Source: Pleodorina starrii (lineage: Eukaryota > Chlorophyta > Chlorophyceae > Chlamydomonadales > Volvocaceae). From it: 64,000 bases of DNA. The notes under the pieces were generated by a model. That model saw only the letters and a list, made by a program, of their open reading frames with translations. It ran no database searches and had not been told where the DNA came from. This document shows, one piece after another, positions 13,699 to 27,700 of this stretch. The first letter of the stretch is position 1. Each line of letters opens with the position of its first letter. The position numbers were made by a program, and so were the translations under genes. The stretch is taken from the NCBI GenBank assembly GCA_030267565.1, contig BRXU01000014.1, forward strand, positions 966,001-1,030,000, given 5' to 3'.

Positions 13699-15754
13699 GG
13701 ACGCGGCGGCGGTTCCTTGAGCTGCTGATGTCGGCCCTTGGTCTCGGTCTCGGGCGGGCGTTTTGCGATGACTAGGTGGGTCGGCCTAGCGAGGCCGACT
13801 GCGTAATGAACTTGTGACGGCGGTGGGTTGTGGCTGTGGGTTTGGGCTGGCGACATTGTCCGATAGATCGGAGAGTGAGCCCCGTCCCAGATGTGAGCCG
13901 GACACGGGATGAGGGTTGAGGGCGTGGTCGCGTGCATGGTGGGGAGGCTGGCCGACCAGGAGGCTGTATTACGAAGTCAACCACCAGCACTCCCTGCGGG
14001 AAGGCTGCACTAACCCTGCTCGTGTTGGTGTTCTTCTTAGTACGTGGTCTGTACTGCGCTGTACTGTGCGGTTGAACTCGCGAGCGCGGTCTACGAGATG
14101 ACCCACCCTGCCATTCATGGCGAGCCTCTTGAACATGTGCGGCGCGCTCTCGTTGCTTTTGCCCCGGTAGTTTTGAGTACTCTCTGACGCGCACACATCT
14201 TCCAAGTCGTGCTGCCAAGACGGTGCTGTTCTCCTTGCGGATTAGCGGTCGCCTTGTTTGGTGCGGCGGCCACCCCTCCTGTAGTTTGGGTCGCTTGCCA
14301 GCGGCCGTGCGTACACAGAGGGCCGCCCTCGTGATTGAGTGCAAGTGCGGTGACTGGGTTCCATCGCTTGGGCTGCCTCTATACTTTCGTGGTAATTATG
14401 TGCGCGGGTTTACCAACACACGAGTTGATTAGCCCGTCGTGCTTCTGATTGGTGCCGATGCGGCGCTGAGTCGGCGTTGTGTGGCACGGGGCTGCTCGTA
14501 GGCCGATCGAAGGGATTTACGGAAGCGACATAGTACGGCATAGACGGAAGCCACATAGCACGGCATGTGTACAGCTGGTACGATATGTAACTCTGGTGGG
14601 TTGAGGCTTGCCTTCGGGGATTGTGTGCTGCAGATGGTCTGCAACACAGCTACTTTGCGCGTTCCGTCACTATGTAGGTCTTGGTGCGCACATGATGTCA
14701 TTGAATGCTAAGCATCTTGAGAATTCAGGAAGAACACAAATTACTAGGACCACGTAGTCGAAGACATTCATTTCCCAGCGTGGGATCCCTTTCCAATGAG
14801 GCGATTTCGCCGGTGATTTGGTTGGTGGCCCGGTCTAGATGTTCTATTGAACATTAGCTCCAAAGGTGCCTAAATATTGGGAGCTAGACCCACAGAGTCG
14901 TGTGCGATCACACCGATCGCACGAAGTAGCTGTTATCCAGCTCCTCTGTAATTAATTAATAAAGCCGCAAACATGCCCTTTCCTTTGCGACACATCGTGA
15001 AATGCGGCGCGCTTTTCGTTAGCCTTAAGCGCTCTGCGCAAGTTCCATTTGACCATAAGCAGAATTGCGAGACAAGCAGAATAGTAACATGATGATGATG
15101 ATGTTACAAGCTTTAAGCTCGTAAGGCCCAGACGAGCCAGGAGGCTCATGGACCACTGAAAACCAATAAACTCAAAAGAAAACAGAAAAGGAAAACGTAA
15201 GAAAGTACTGAGTGAGCAACCAATGGGATAGTAAGATTGGATATCACACTTTTCGGACTGTACGTCCGTACGTCACTAGAAGCCGCAGGAAGTTGCCCGT
15301 GAGGGCCGCCCGTGTTGTTCGCACGGTCGGTGCAGAACGCCTGTACGCGTTCTTTGCTCTTCGTGGCATCACTCTTTGAAGGCTGACTGCTTGCCAGCTT
15401 GTTGACGCATAGTGTTAGCTTTACGTTTGTTTGGCGCTAAGTGTCCGGGCCGGTGTATCCCGCGCTCTACTGCGACACATCGCCGGAGGAGCCGGAGGCA
15501 ATTGAGTAGGCCGATTGCGGAATCATCTACATTGAAGTTTTCCTATACGTTTTAGTTGTCAGCCGTTGCTTTTCGTGTTCTAGTCTGTCGGCAGACAGCA
15601 TTCGCTGGGCGATGAAGGCCAGGATATCAAGCAACAGTACAACAGGGTACAACTTTATCAAACCTGTATGAAATTGGAGTTCCTTGACTGCCGGCTGGCG
15701 CGCGCGCCGGCTGTGCGGCACGACCTACCATACAGAGTTCCTAAGGCTGAGATA
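13699..15754. other. Intergenic of unit 1: shared 3' flank plus unit-1-specific segment
   Basis: 13699 to about 14694 matches 35248 to about 36250 and probably holds the 3' UTR of the coiled-coil gene. About 14695-15310 has no counterpart in unit 2. Homology resumes near 15312 (unit 2: about 36797) and continues into the first exon of the Pmp-repeat gene. No gene is recognised. A short GATGAT run lies near 15090. Confidence 0.6.
14586..14590 (+). promoter_or_regulatory. Candidate TGTAA polyadenylation signal
   Basis: TGTAA is the usual poly(A) signal of volvocine nuclear genes. This one lies about 0.89 kb after the coiled-coil gene stop and is conserved in unit 2 (36138). A pentamer occurs often by chance, so support is weak. 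Confidence 0.25.
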
Positions 15755-18700
15755 ATGTCACTTTACCTTGGTCATAAAATTTGGCCTTTTGTATTCCTAT
15801 TTCTATTATCCATAGGTAAGGGGATCTGCGATTCTCCAACTTTCGGTAGCCTTGAGGAAAGTTCTCTATACCTTTCTCTCTTGAGCAACTTAACACAAGA
15901 TGCTATAATATTCTCATTGAGGGTCGACCTTGCGGGCACAGGATGTCTGTAGCTGCCTTGCTTGCATGTATCATAGGGCTGATTCGTTCTGTCATTGCGA
16001 GTGTACCTTATCCTCTTTGAGTACAAAATAATAATAATAATATTAATAATACGCCCGACAGAGCCGAGGCGTGGGTTATGTGAGCAGGAGGGGTGGGGTG
16101 TCGGGTTGCCCCGATCCCAGGCCTCTCCCGCTACCGTTTTTGAACATACATAATTTTCGCCTTTTATATTTATGACGTCATGTCAATGAGGCGGCGGCAA
16201 ATCGAGTTTACCGTCCTTGCTGTTCACCACCCTACCTACGCAACCGATCCTTCAAAAGCAGACAAATCACACAGCAATTGCACCTACATCTGTTGCTGTC
16301 TGTACATACACATAATATGCATTAGTGTCTGTACATAAACACACGCGCCGTCATCTCCCGTTGCCCCAACACCAGGGGCGTGCCAAGGCCAACCAGGCGA
16401 TCCAGCCGACCCCAACCGCCCCAGCCATACATGCAGTGTCGTCCTTCGGGGCGCAGCTTCCAAACCTACGGATACTTTTTCGTTGGCGGAGCTCCAGATC
16501 AAATGCTGGCGTGGCGACCGTGTCGGCAATGCGAACGGCGGTGCCTCTGGCGGCACTGATGCGGCTACTGTGACAGTGCGGCTTGGCCACAGCCTGCTCG
16601 ACCTTGTTACCAACGGCAGCGTGATCCCAATCGTGAGCGGCGTAAATGATTGGCGTACGGCACCACGGAACCGGACGATCATTGACAAGGGCAGCGACAT
16701 TGATTACCCTTCCCCCTCCAACTATGAAGTAGTCCAAGGCTGCGACCATTCGGAGTGCGACGATTGGGGTATCGACATCCTAGACGTCCCACACCTCCAG
16801 CTGCTGGACTCCGAAGTTGCAGACGTCCCCTTGAGCGCCGTCAGCCCGCTCCTGCAGTGCCTAAACTGCAGCCGCCTGACTGTGCGGAACTTGACGCTCC
16901 GGAACCTCCAGCACCAGCCAAACCAGGCAGCGCCCCCGTTCGGCGCTGCCAGGGTCACTGGAGTCCAGCATAGCAGTCTGGAGCATATCAAATGCTCGGA
17001 TGTTATCGGCGCGATGGGCTGGGCGTGCATCCTGCTTCACACGCTGCCCAATGCGACGACCGACATCCGGAACAGCATCTTCATCAACAACGTCGTGAAC
17101 GACAGCGGCCCTCCACCCTCTCTACCCTCTCCACCTTATCCACCCTCTCAGCCAGACAACAGTGCCAACGGACTGCCGTTGTCCATGCTTAGGTGCACCG
17201 ACGATATCAATGACCAGGAGTACTACGAGGAGCCCATCCACAACGCCGCCTTGCCCGGCTACGGCGCCGTTCTGGTGGCTTCTTACTTGGAGGGGGATGA
17301 CTGTACAACAGCTGGCGACTCGTTCGTGCGGCTGGAAGGTACCACCATGAACAACAACACTGGGGGGTGCGGTGCGGGCATGTCCGTCTTGACTGCAACG
17401 CCGAGAGAGGTAGGTTCACGGCCACACCACGCATGCAATACTTGTGCGAAAGCCTGCTGCTGCCTTGCACTGAGTGCCACCCAGCTGCAGTGTATCGGTT
17501 CTATATGCTTGTTGACGGGAACGGCCTGGCAACAATCTGCGATCCTTACTAAATCACCGCAGCTCCTGTAACACGGCGGTTACAATACCGTACAGCTGCC
17601 GTACAGAAGGCTAACATAAATGCCTAAGAAAGGCGTCGCACAGCATCTCGAGTAGCCTTTGCTCCGCCCAAGCATTACAGCTCCCACTCCACTGTTCCGG
17701 TCGTAGCCCTCGTTGCCGCGACGCCAGCAACAAACCGCCCAACTGAACCCCCTACAACCGCCGACCCTTTCTGCCCTTGCATTCGCAGGGCGAAATTTGT
17801 GGGCATGGACGCCATGTGCGTCTCAGCGTCACCAACAGCACATTCTCATACAACAAAGCCGCCATGCGAGGTGGCGGGCTTCATGTGTGGGATCTCAAAG
17901 GTGCAACGGTCGACGTGAACATCAGCGGTGCTTCACTTATGTCTTACAACGCCGCCCCGAAGAATGGTGGAGCTGCATACGCATATGGCACGTCTGTTGG
18001 GGACCTTATTGTGGCTGATAGTCAGCTGTTATACAACACAGCAGCTGATGGGCCAGGTGGAGCTATATCCGTGACCGCTGCTATCAGCATGTCGTCTTTA
18101 CTAGTCGACAGCAGCACATTATCCAGCAACAGCGCGGGATCCGAAGGGGGTGCCATTTTTGTGTATGCGTACCTCTTTTCGGTCGACAGCCTCCACATAA
18201 CCGGCGCCAGCATCCTGCACAACAACTGCGCGGGCAGCAATGGTGGAGCTGTGTGCGTGCGCACGACCGTTGGTAACATCACCAGCATTCTTTTGAATGG
18301 GAACTCAACTGTGTCTGCAAACACAGCAGGTGAAAATGGCGGGGGCATTTACATAGCAAATGACAACGGCGGGATCCATGAGTTACATCTCACTGGTGGC
18401 AGTAATGTGTCTGCAAATACAGCAGGTGAAAATGGCGGGGGCATTTACATAGCAAATGACAACGGCGGGATCCATGAGTTACATCTCACTGGTGGCAGTA
18501 ATGTGTCTGCAAATACAGCAGGTGAAAATGGCGGAGGCATTTATGTAGCAAATGCCAACGGCGGGATCCATGAGTTGAATCTCACTGGTGGCAGTAGTCT
18601 GACCGGCAATCTGGCGGCCAACGGCAACGGTGGAGCTGCCTACCTTACTGCAGTCTCGTCAGGCTACATTGGTCCCATCTACATCGTCGATGCCGACGTG

Positions 18701-21700
18701 TTCAACAACTCTGCGATGTGCAACTCATCACTACTGGATGGCTGTGGCAACGGGGGTGGCATGTACATAAGTGCTATGCCCGGCACTGGATCGCACCCAA
18801 TGTTTGAGGTTCGGGCTGAAGGCCGCGCCATGTTGACCTACAACACAGCCAGACGCCACGGGGGCGCCATGTACATCGTATGTGAAGGGCAACAACAGGC
18901 ACGTGTCAGCCCCGGGTTTTCCCTCCATGGCGCCACCTTCACCCGCAACCGAGCCCAGACCGGCAGTGGTGGTGCCGTGTACCTGAGACAGCCCAAGGCC
19001 AACCTAGACCAGATGCTGGTATCAAATACCTCCTTCATTGAAAATGAAGCTGCTTGCCGCGGTGGCGCAATATCGGTGAACACCAAAGGGCCAGAGGACG
19101 GTATCATTGGCAGCGTGACCATTACAAATGGCAGTGTGTTTGCCAGCAACGGGGCCAGAAAAGGGGAAACTTGCGCCGAGAACACATTTGACAACAGGGC
19201 GAACACTACGCCGTCGCCGTCGGCGAACGATACGCCGTCGCCGTCGTGTCTGTCCCACGGTGGAGCCATTTACTTTGACGTCAACCAGCTGGGCCTTGTG
19301 ACGATTGAGGCTGGGTCTTCCATGGTGAACAACTCCGCCGAGGGTGACGGTGGAGCCATCGCTGTGGCTGAGATGACACCTGCGGCCGGGCTGCAGATAA
19401 CGGGCGGCAGCAACGTATCCCACAACGACGCCGCGTGCAGGGGTGGATTCTTGTTTCTTAAGGCGGGGGTGTGGTCTAACGGCACGGTGGTCTTTCGCGT
19501 CGAGGCGGGCTCAATTGCAGCCAACAACTCCGCTGGCAGTGGTGGGGTTTTGTACGCTAGTGCCCCCCTCAACCATGGTGTTTACATTCAGGTGGCTGGT
19601 AGCGCTGTTACTGGTAACAGCGCTAAATACAACGGTGGCGCCTTTTACCTTCTCGATGCTGATCCCCTGAACCTGACTATCGAGGGAAGCACTGTTGCTT
19701 GGAACAGCGCTACTCAGGGAGAAGGCGGGGCGTTTTCTCTGCAGGCCCGGGCGGCCAACAACCTGAGCATCATGAATGCTTCCAATATCTCCTGGAATCG
19801 GGCCGATAGCCACGGAGGTGCATTTAGTATCAGCACTACCGGCGAACATGGCATCGAACACTTCATGATCGGAGGAGGGAGCGTCATCCACAACAACGTT
19901 GCCAAAACAGGCAGTGGAGGTGCCATTTACATTAAAGTAAGGTGTTTTTGGCAAGGGTATCACAAAATAAAATTTAATAGGTATATTTCTGCGAATGTAG
20001 ATTGTTGGTTGGTCAAGTGGTCGTAATATACGTACAGGAAGGGGCATTGCGTGGGGCCCTCCAAAGGGGCATTGCGTGGGGTCCCCCAAAGGACCCAATG
20101 GGCATTGCGTGGGGTCCTCCAAAGTGGGCTGTGTTGCTCAAATAACCTATATATAAATAGTCTAAATATCGCGCATCGAGGATTTGTTTTTATGAACGTG
20201 GGCAAAAAATGTGCGATGCTACAGTATTTTTAAATAAAGCACGGCAACGTGAGCCACGCTCAAGATGGTTTGGGTCGCCCAAAAGGCCATGCGCGCCTGT
20301 GACGGGGTCGGGGTGCATGCTCGGGGTGTGCTGCTGGGATGCACACATGCCCGCGAAACCGGAAGGCGGGCTGCTGCGGCCTCCAGGAGCTGAGCTGTGT
20401 CAGTTCACTAATACTATTCCTCGTTCTGCCTACGATCTGCTATCGGACATTACCAGAAGTACGTCGGAAAAATGAGCAAGGACACAACTGACCGTGACTC
20501 TGACAATGACACTGACACTGACACTGACAAATAACACTGACACCCATGACATACGGCCGGGATGACTGCACTGGTGGGGTACGGCGCACTGTGCTGCAAG
20601 TGGGTTGGGTTCGCCCGGAGGGGTTCCCAGCAGGAAACATCTAATACGGGTAGCTAGGTGCGCCCAATATGAGACAGTTCGTCTTTGAACCGACATAACA
20701 ATATGTTACAGTGCACGACAAATGCCGAAAAAATTCAGAGAGATCCTCATATGTGTTAGTTGTACCTCGCCCGCATCTCAGCTAACAGTTTGAACATTAG
20801 CAGGAAATAGCCCACGGGAAACGGGGTAGGGTGCTCGCACCCTGTTGTGATACAGGCACCCCCAAAGTGATACACACGCACAGGAACTCCGTACGGAAAG
20901 GCGGTTAAGTTGCCGGGAACACCCCCCCTGCATCCTACCCTTATCATATAGGTATCCTGGATGCGTGGGTGGGTGCGTGGGTGGGTGGCTGGGTGCGTGT
21001 GTGTGTGGGTGGGTGGGTGGATGGCAACAAGTGGGAGGCTAGAAACAATGTTGTCGCTGTAGAGGGCACACGCTTGGCAATTCCGCGCATGGAAAAATTA
21101 CTGCATGTCAATCATACAATTGTTAGTCTTGGATCAATGTTTGGATATTTGTGAATGCAGCATCGCCACAATATAAATTTTTGTATCATAATAGAGGTAT
21201 CATATTGGGCGCACCTACCCGTATGCTGCCATCATAAGCCACCTAAACCACAGCATGCTGCGTTCTCAGACAGCAACACGGACACCACTCCCGAATATCG
21301 CGGATGAAAAACGCCTCAAAATGCGGCCCGATATACTCCTTATACCCGACATCCCCCTCCATGAAGCGCAAGCGCCAGGGTACATGGGACCCCCGGACCC
21401 CATCCAGCGCACCGTACACATTGTTGAGGTCGGTTACACCGCTGAGATAAACCACACACAGAAACAACACGACAAGGCCATACAACATGCAGGCCTGGCC
21501 AAGCTCCTTACGGAAGTAAGCCGGATGGAGGGTCCGTTACACAACACAGGAAGCCATCAGCCTCGGCTTTGCGGGCACCATCAGGAAGGACCTACGCCCT
21601 CTACAGCACACCCTAGGCACAGGCAGCAAGGAAGCCCGAACATGCTGCCACGACCTTCATGACCATGCGGTTAGAACACTCAACACTATCGTTATAACCC

Positions 21701-24700
21701 GCACGCAAATGGAACGTAACCCCCACGCGGAACCGCAGCCGGCGGCTGGCACGTAACCAACGACAGACCAGTCTGAAGTCCCTCGCGGTGGTGGTGGGGG
21801 GGGACTGGGACCGGGGAAACCCGTCACCCCAACCCCTCTGCTCCCATAACCCACGCCTCGGCTACCGGCCGGGCGTATCATTATTATTATTACCATAATC
21901 ATAAGCTTTGTTATAACCCTGGACCGGTGCTCGAATAAGCTTTTTATGTACAAAACTGTTTTCATACCATTTTCAGCTCATCAGCTGCTGCTCCTTCCCC
22001 CTCCTTTCCGACCCCTGCTGCTGCATGCTGTGGTCCAGACTGATGATGGCAACATCAGCGACATCTCCGTGACTGACCGAAGCCGACTTGAAAACAACAA
22101 GGCCGGTGGTGATGGTGGGGCGATGGCGGCGGTCGCGGCCGACCTTGTCCGTGCCTTGAAGTGGAACGGCACGAGCACACTTTCCAACAACACCGCAGAT
22201 GGCAAAGGCGGCGGCCTCTCCGTGTCGGCGAAAAGTGTCCAAGTCGTCATGGAAGGCGGATGTAGCTGGGACAACAACACAGCACGAAGCGATGGTGGTG
22301 CCCTGCTCATCGATGATCTAAGCGACGCTGCCGCAAGCTCTGTCGTGATTGCCGGTGGAAGCAAATTGAGGGGAAACCGTGCGAGCAATGGCGGTGCGGT
22401 GTACATCAACGGGTTTGCAAACTTCACTGTCAGCGAGGGAAGTAACATATCGTTCAACTCTGCCGAGTATGATGGAGGCGCTGCTGTGTTCACCCAGCTG
22501 CCTCCTTCATTTCATCTGGAGTCGTGCTTTGTTCTGGGCAACAGTGCAGCCCGTGGCTCAGGGGGCGCCTTCTACCTATCGACGGTACGTAAGCGGAAGG
22601 TTCGGGCCCTGCCGGGCCAGGCGTCGCTTTAAGGCTTCCCCGCCCCGCATGTACATTGACGTGTGCACACCTCGACGCTGTTTAGATCTATTACCCAGAT
22701 CAGGTTAGATCTAGTGTGGCCTGATCCCCTGACCCGTGCGTGATTCATCTTCGACGGGGCTTGACGGATCAATCGTTGTGATTATTTTGTCGGTAGGAAC
22801 ATTACAGCGGCAGCAGCAGAGAGACGGGATCTCGCTGGCTTCATATCAGCAGGCACCGAGCACCACCACCGAACACCAAGTAGTACAAGCAGAGCGCAAC
22901 ACGTGCGCCACACCGCAGCCACCCAGCGGCAACAATATATACCTCGATGGGCGGGGGTTAGCAGCACATACATACACCCAGGCACCATGAAACCTCACTC
23001 TTGCTGGCGCCATGCCAAAATGACCGATGCAGCTTACGCATACAAACCTTTTCGCTCGTTGCTCGGTTTTTTGGTGCAGGTGGTGCCATGGACTTCGAAG
23101 AAGGCTGCCGACGGCTGCCTATTATGTGCATTATCTCCGTCGAGCATTGTGCGGCTCGACATCACCAACGCCTCGGTGGCCGACAACTCCGCGCGAGCGG
23201 CGAACGGCGGCGCCTTTTACGTCAAGCCGCATGAGACGTGCTGCTACGGGACAAACATCAGCTTTGGTGTCTTCGAGTCCCAGTTCAACGGAAACAAAGC
23301 CATGGGCGCCGGAGGAGCGATTGCAATGTACGACGCCTCAAACGCGACAGCTACGGTCAGCATCAACGGCAGCAAATTCTCCAACAACACCGCGGGGATA
23401 GTGTCAGGGGATTTCAAGAACATAGTGAATTTCGGCGGCGCGATCACCATTTGGCGTGAGCAGGCGGACTCGGCAGGAAACCTTACCAAGCTCTGCCAGC
23501 TGAGTGCAGCCAACACGTCCTTTGAGGCCAATGAATGCAATGGGGGAAGCGGAGGTGCCGTCACGCTGATCGCCTGCAGCGCCAAGTTCATCAGGTGCAA
23601 CTTCACTGCCAACCGTGCAACACTCAGCGGTGGAGCAATCGCGGCGCTGCATGTGCCCCGCACGACGGCGACTCTGGGGCTCACCTCATCCGGCTTCTTG
23701 GACAGCAGTCCTGCTGGTGGTGGTTCCACTGGACAGTCACAGAGCGGCTTGGGTCGACGCCGGGTGCTGTCCCGCACAGCTGCGCCAACTGCACGGCAGC
23801 CGCAGACATGGCCTGCTTGGGAATCTGTGAGTGACAGCAGCCGGCCGGATGGGAGCCGGCTGGCGCCATCAGCTGCCCGCCGCAAACTTTGGGATTCGTT
23901 TCCGTGGGATGACTTTGGTAGTGGTTGCGCGGCGAGCAGGCACTGGTCAGTCAGCCTGTTGGACTGCAACTTTCTGAGCAACTACGCTGCCCTGGAGTTC
24001 GGAGGCGCGCTGTACTTGTACGCCTCGTCAGACAGAGGCCACGTCCACATCGATCGGAACAACTTCACGGTGGGTCACGGCAGTTGATTTGAAGGACAGT
24101 GCTCATTAGCTCCTGAGTGATCTTCCGTATGCAGCTGATCTGGAGTTCTTTCGTGGCTATATATGATAGCTAGACAGACTAATGACAAGCGATACCCCCG
24201 TGTTCCCTGTGTTTTATGAGTGCAGGAAAACAAGGCGCTGTCACAGCACGCTGGTGCGGTATTCCTGGCCGCAAGAGGCGAGTGCACCAGCGTCCAGCTC
24301 ACCAACTCGGTCTTTGACGGCAATGCCGCTTCAGCCGCTAGTGCCGGGGCGCTGTACGTGCTGCTGGGCATGCGCGCCTGCGGTGAGCTGACCAACGTCA
24401 GTCTGAGCAGGAACAGTGCAGCCACCTCCGGCGGGGCCTGCGTTCTGGACATCCGCAGCAATGGTGCGCTGGTCGTTGACAACGTGACGGCTGTGAAGAA
24501 CTCTGCACTCGCCGGAGACGGCGGCGCGCTGAAGCTGCAAGTCCAAACAGGAAGCGCTGCTTTGTTGAGAGGGTGCGGCTTTAACGACAACAAGGCAGCG
24601 GGCAACGGCGGCGCTGCGCTCTTGGACGGCAACTGCCGCTCATACCTGTCGCTACAGAACACCCGCATGGCACGCAACTGGGCTGGCCTTTCAGGCGGCG

Positions 24701-27700
24701 GTCTGTATGCCTCGTATGCCGCCAGGACGGCCCCCACGAAGGGCGGGAGCGCTATTGGTTCCTCACGGGCGGCGGTCTACTCGGCTGCGGCTCCCTGCCC
24801 GCCCGATGACGCACCCGACGCATCGGGGGAGTGGCAGCACATGTCCGTCCAGCTGGCGGACTTTCGGGACAATGAGGCAGGGCAGCAGGGCGGGGCGATC
24901 TTCGTTGCGCCAGCGAGCACAGTCACGCTGACCAACGCTACCATGGACAACAACACGGCGTGTGCTGGCGGAGGCTCCCTCGCGGCGCAGAGCTGCTCTG
25001 CCCTGGCACTGCGTCACAGCACCTTGCACAACAGCGCCACGACGGGCTCGGGTGGCGGCTTCTATGCCAGCGGCTGCAGGCGCATCTTGTTTGAGTTTGT
25101 GGATGTTGCCGGCAATGAGGCTGCGTGTTCGGGTGGTGGTCTGCTGGTAACTGGCGGGGAAGTGACGTCCATCGGCGGGAGCAGCAGCACTGCCTTCGAT
25201 TTCGTCAATTACACCAGTGCACTGCTGCACCGGGTTCGGCTGACCGGCAACGCAGCAGGCAGCAAGTCCGGGCGCGCGGATGGAAGCTGTGGGGCGGACA
25301 AGGCTCCCAGGCAGCAGACATGGCGTGCAGGAGCGGGCGGTGGGTTGTTCATCAACGGCTCCGTTGTTGCCGTCTTGAGCCGCTCCAATCTGACGGAGCA
25401 AAACGATGCTTTGTTTGGGCATCAAATTGCGACGGCGCAACGCTGCTATCCCAGGAATGCTTCCGATTCACCCTCGGCTGGAAACAAGGTGCGAGGGTGC
25501 TACCGCTCCTATGCCTGATCGTCGTGCAGCCCTAAACTTCCCTGTTATTTTGCAGAGTTGCGCCCTTCCCTGAAAAAATTCTCAACCTCCTCCCCTCTGC
25601 CTTCTTCTGCTGTCCTTAGGTAACGGAAGGTCCTTTGCTGTTGGTTGTGCAGATTTTTGATCCTCCCGAGGTCAAGGCTTGGAGTAGCGCCTGGACAGAG
25701 CTTGATGGGTTGGCGAGTAGGCAGTGCTGGGTTCTGCAGTTGAGCGACTCCTTGGTCCCTCCTGTAGTGGACACACGAGCCACCCAGGTATTGATGACCA
25801 GTTTGATTGATTTCTTGAAGTGTGTGTATCTGCATACCCGCATCGCTTGTTGGCTCATGGCATCGCAATGAGGTGCAACTGCTCGGGCCGTTCTAGGTCA
25901 AAGCAGGGTTCGTACTTGGACCGTAGGGTTCCGTGCGTCACGGTGGGAAGCACGGCGGAAGCCCTGCATGCATTGATTAGTAAACTGCTGTCGTCTTTTC
26001 CGTACGTACGTACGTACGTGCGTACTCTTTGTGTTTCCAATCCACCGACCGCCACACGCAGGATTTGCCCATTTGGGTGGAGGACTTTCTCGCATCGGCT
26101 CTGCACGCCAGGTGCAGTTCCGAATACCAGTTTCAGGCGCAGTTCGACAACGAGGCGACTAACGACGCCGCATTCAGCAGGATTCGAAATACCGTCCGCG
26201 ATCGCCTGGTGGAGACACGAGGACGTGTGCTCAGCAGCACGAACTTCCTGGTGGGGCAGACTCTGTCGTACGTTAGTAATGGAGCCATCATTGCGTCCGC
26301 AGACGTGATGGAGCCCTTGAAGGCCCAGAGAGTAGTTAAGGACTTCGCAAATCAGCTCGATGACTGCGTGTTGAGGCCGGCGTCATTCAACCTCATCGAT
26401 GTGAACGACCTCCTGCGGAACTCATCGTACATCGGACTACCGGACATGTACATCGGCCTGGTGGCCTTTGAGAACCCGGACGTAGCCGGTCGACCCGTGC
26501 ACCTCCAACTGCAAACGGGGGCGTCCTTTAACCTCATTGCACAACTGTACAATACGCTCCAACAAAAACTTAACTCAGGTATAACATCCAAGGAAGTGCC
26601 TCAGAGCCAGGGCACCGAATTTGTCACCATGTGATCATCAGTTCGAACCCGGCCTTCGCAAAGGGCTGGGTGGCCGATGGGGACCCTCGTGCGTGTGGGA
26701 CGAACAGTAGGTGACCGCATGGCTCTTCAGCCATGTCCCTGTCTCCTGAACTGGTAGACCTCATCACGGTTGAATGTTCAACAGTGATGTGTCTTGCATA
26801 TCTGGAAAGAATGCGTGCGGGTAACCAGACTTGATCTGAGTGAGACGGAGCCTAGACACGGAGGGGTTGGAAAAGCAACCATTCGAAGTCAAAAATGGGT
26901 CATCGTGGTATGGTAGTGGGCTGTACCCGCCGAAGAGGCATCAGTCTGCTCCCTAACGCACGCTAGGACTTACGGTCCAGCGTAAACTTTCCTTTTCCTT
27001 TCCTTTACCTCAGGTATGTATGTCTGTGTAATGGCCAGGCGGCGGCTGCTCGCTCGATTGTCTTTTGCGCCTATCCTGCCTGCTTTCACTGACACCGGCA
27101 ATATGGTTGAGCTTTGCATGTCGATCCAGGTTACGTCTGTTGGGGTACGTTATTAGGCAAGGAAACGGATGTCGAACCAGGCCAGACTGCCTTTGCCACT
27201 CAGTCCCAACCACACCCATTCTACGACCCACACATACATGTATACATCGTGAGCCTGTCCCCGCTCTGTTGGTTGCTACCCGATGTGCAGACATCGGTCC
27301 CTCGACGGTTACCTTGGCGCTGCGGCCGCGGCCTCTGGATGATGGCCCCTACAACGCAGCGGCGGCTGACGGGAGCGTGCCCTGGCTGTACAAGGACATC
27401 GCCAACTTGGATCCTGGATTGAACAGGAGCCTCACAGTGCCGGTCATCAACGGCTCAGCAACGTGGTCGGGCGTCAAGGCGTATGCCTGGCCGGGCATCT
27501 ACAGCCTGGTACTATCCACATATGTAGAGTCCTCCATCAAGGTATGTATGCCCTGTCGTTGATGGAAGGCGGGTTTGCTTCATTCCGGAGAGGACATTTC
27601 ATTTCGAAGACTGAAGGTGACGGGTTTCGTCCGGAAGAAGGAACGCACGTACGGGTGCCTCCAGGCAGGACGGGTTTTAGGGTGTCTCAGCGGGGTGCCT

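Noticed and set aside
14904..14925. Hairpin GTGCGATC...GATCGCAC as a terminator or RNA gene
   Set aside because: It is short, lies in the unit-1-specific block, and has no neighbouring features; such words are common by chance.
17789..19936. Bacterial (Chlamydia) contamination because of the Pmp repeats
   Set aside because: The repeats sit in a gene with 20 exons, GT-AG introns and algal flanking genes. The repeat family is also known outside Chlamydia.
25998..26024. GTAC-rich palindromic run before exon 8 as a regulatory site
   Set aside because: It is a short simple repeat present in both copies with different lengths (copy 2 about 47679-47696). Nothing else supports a function.
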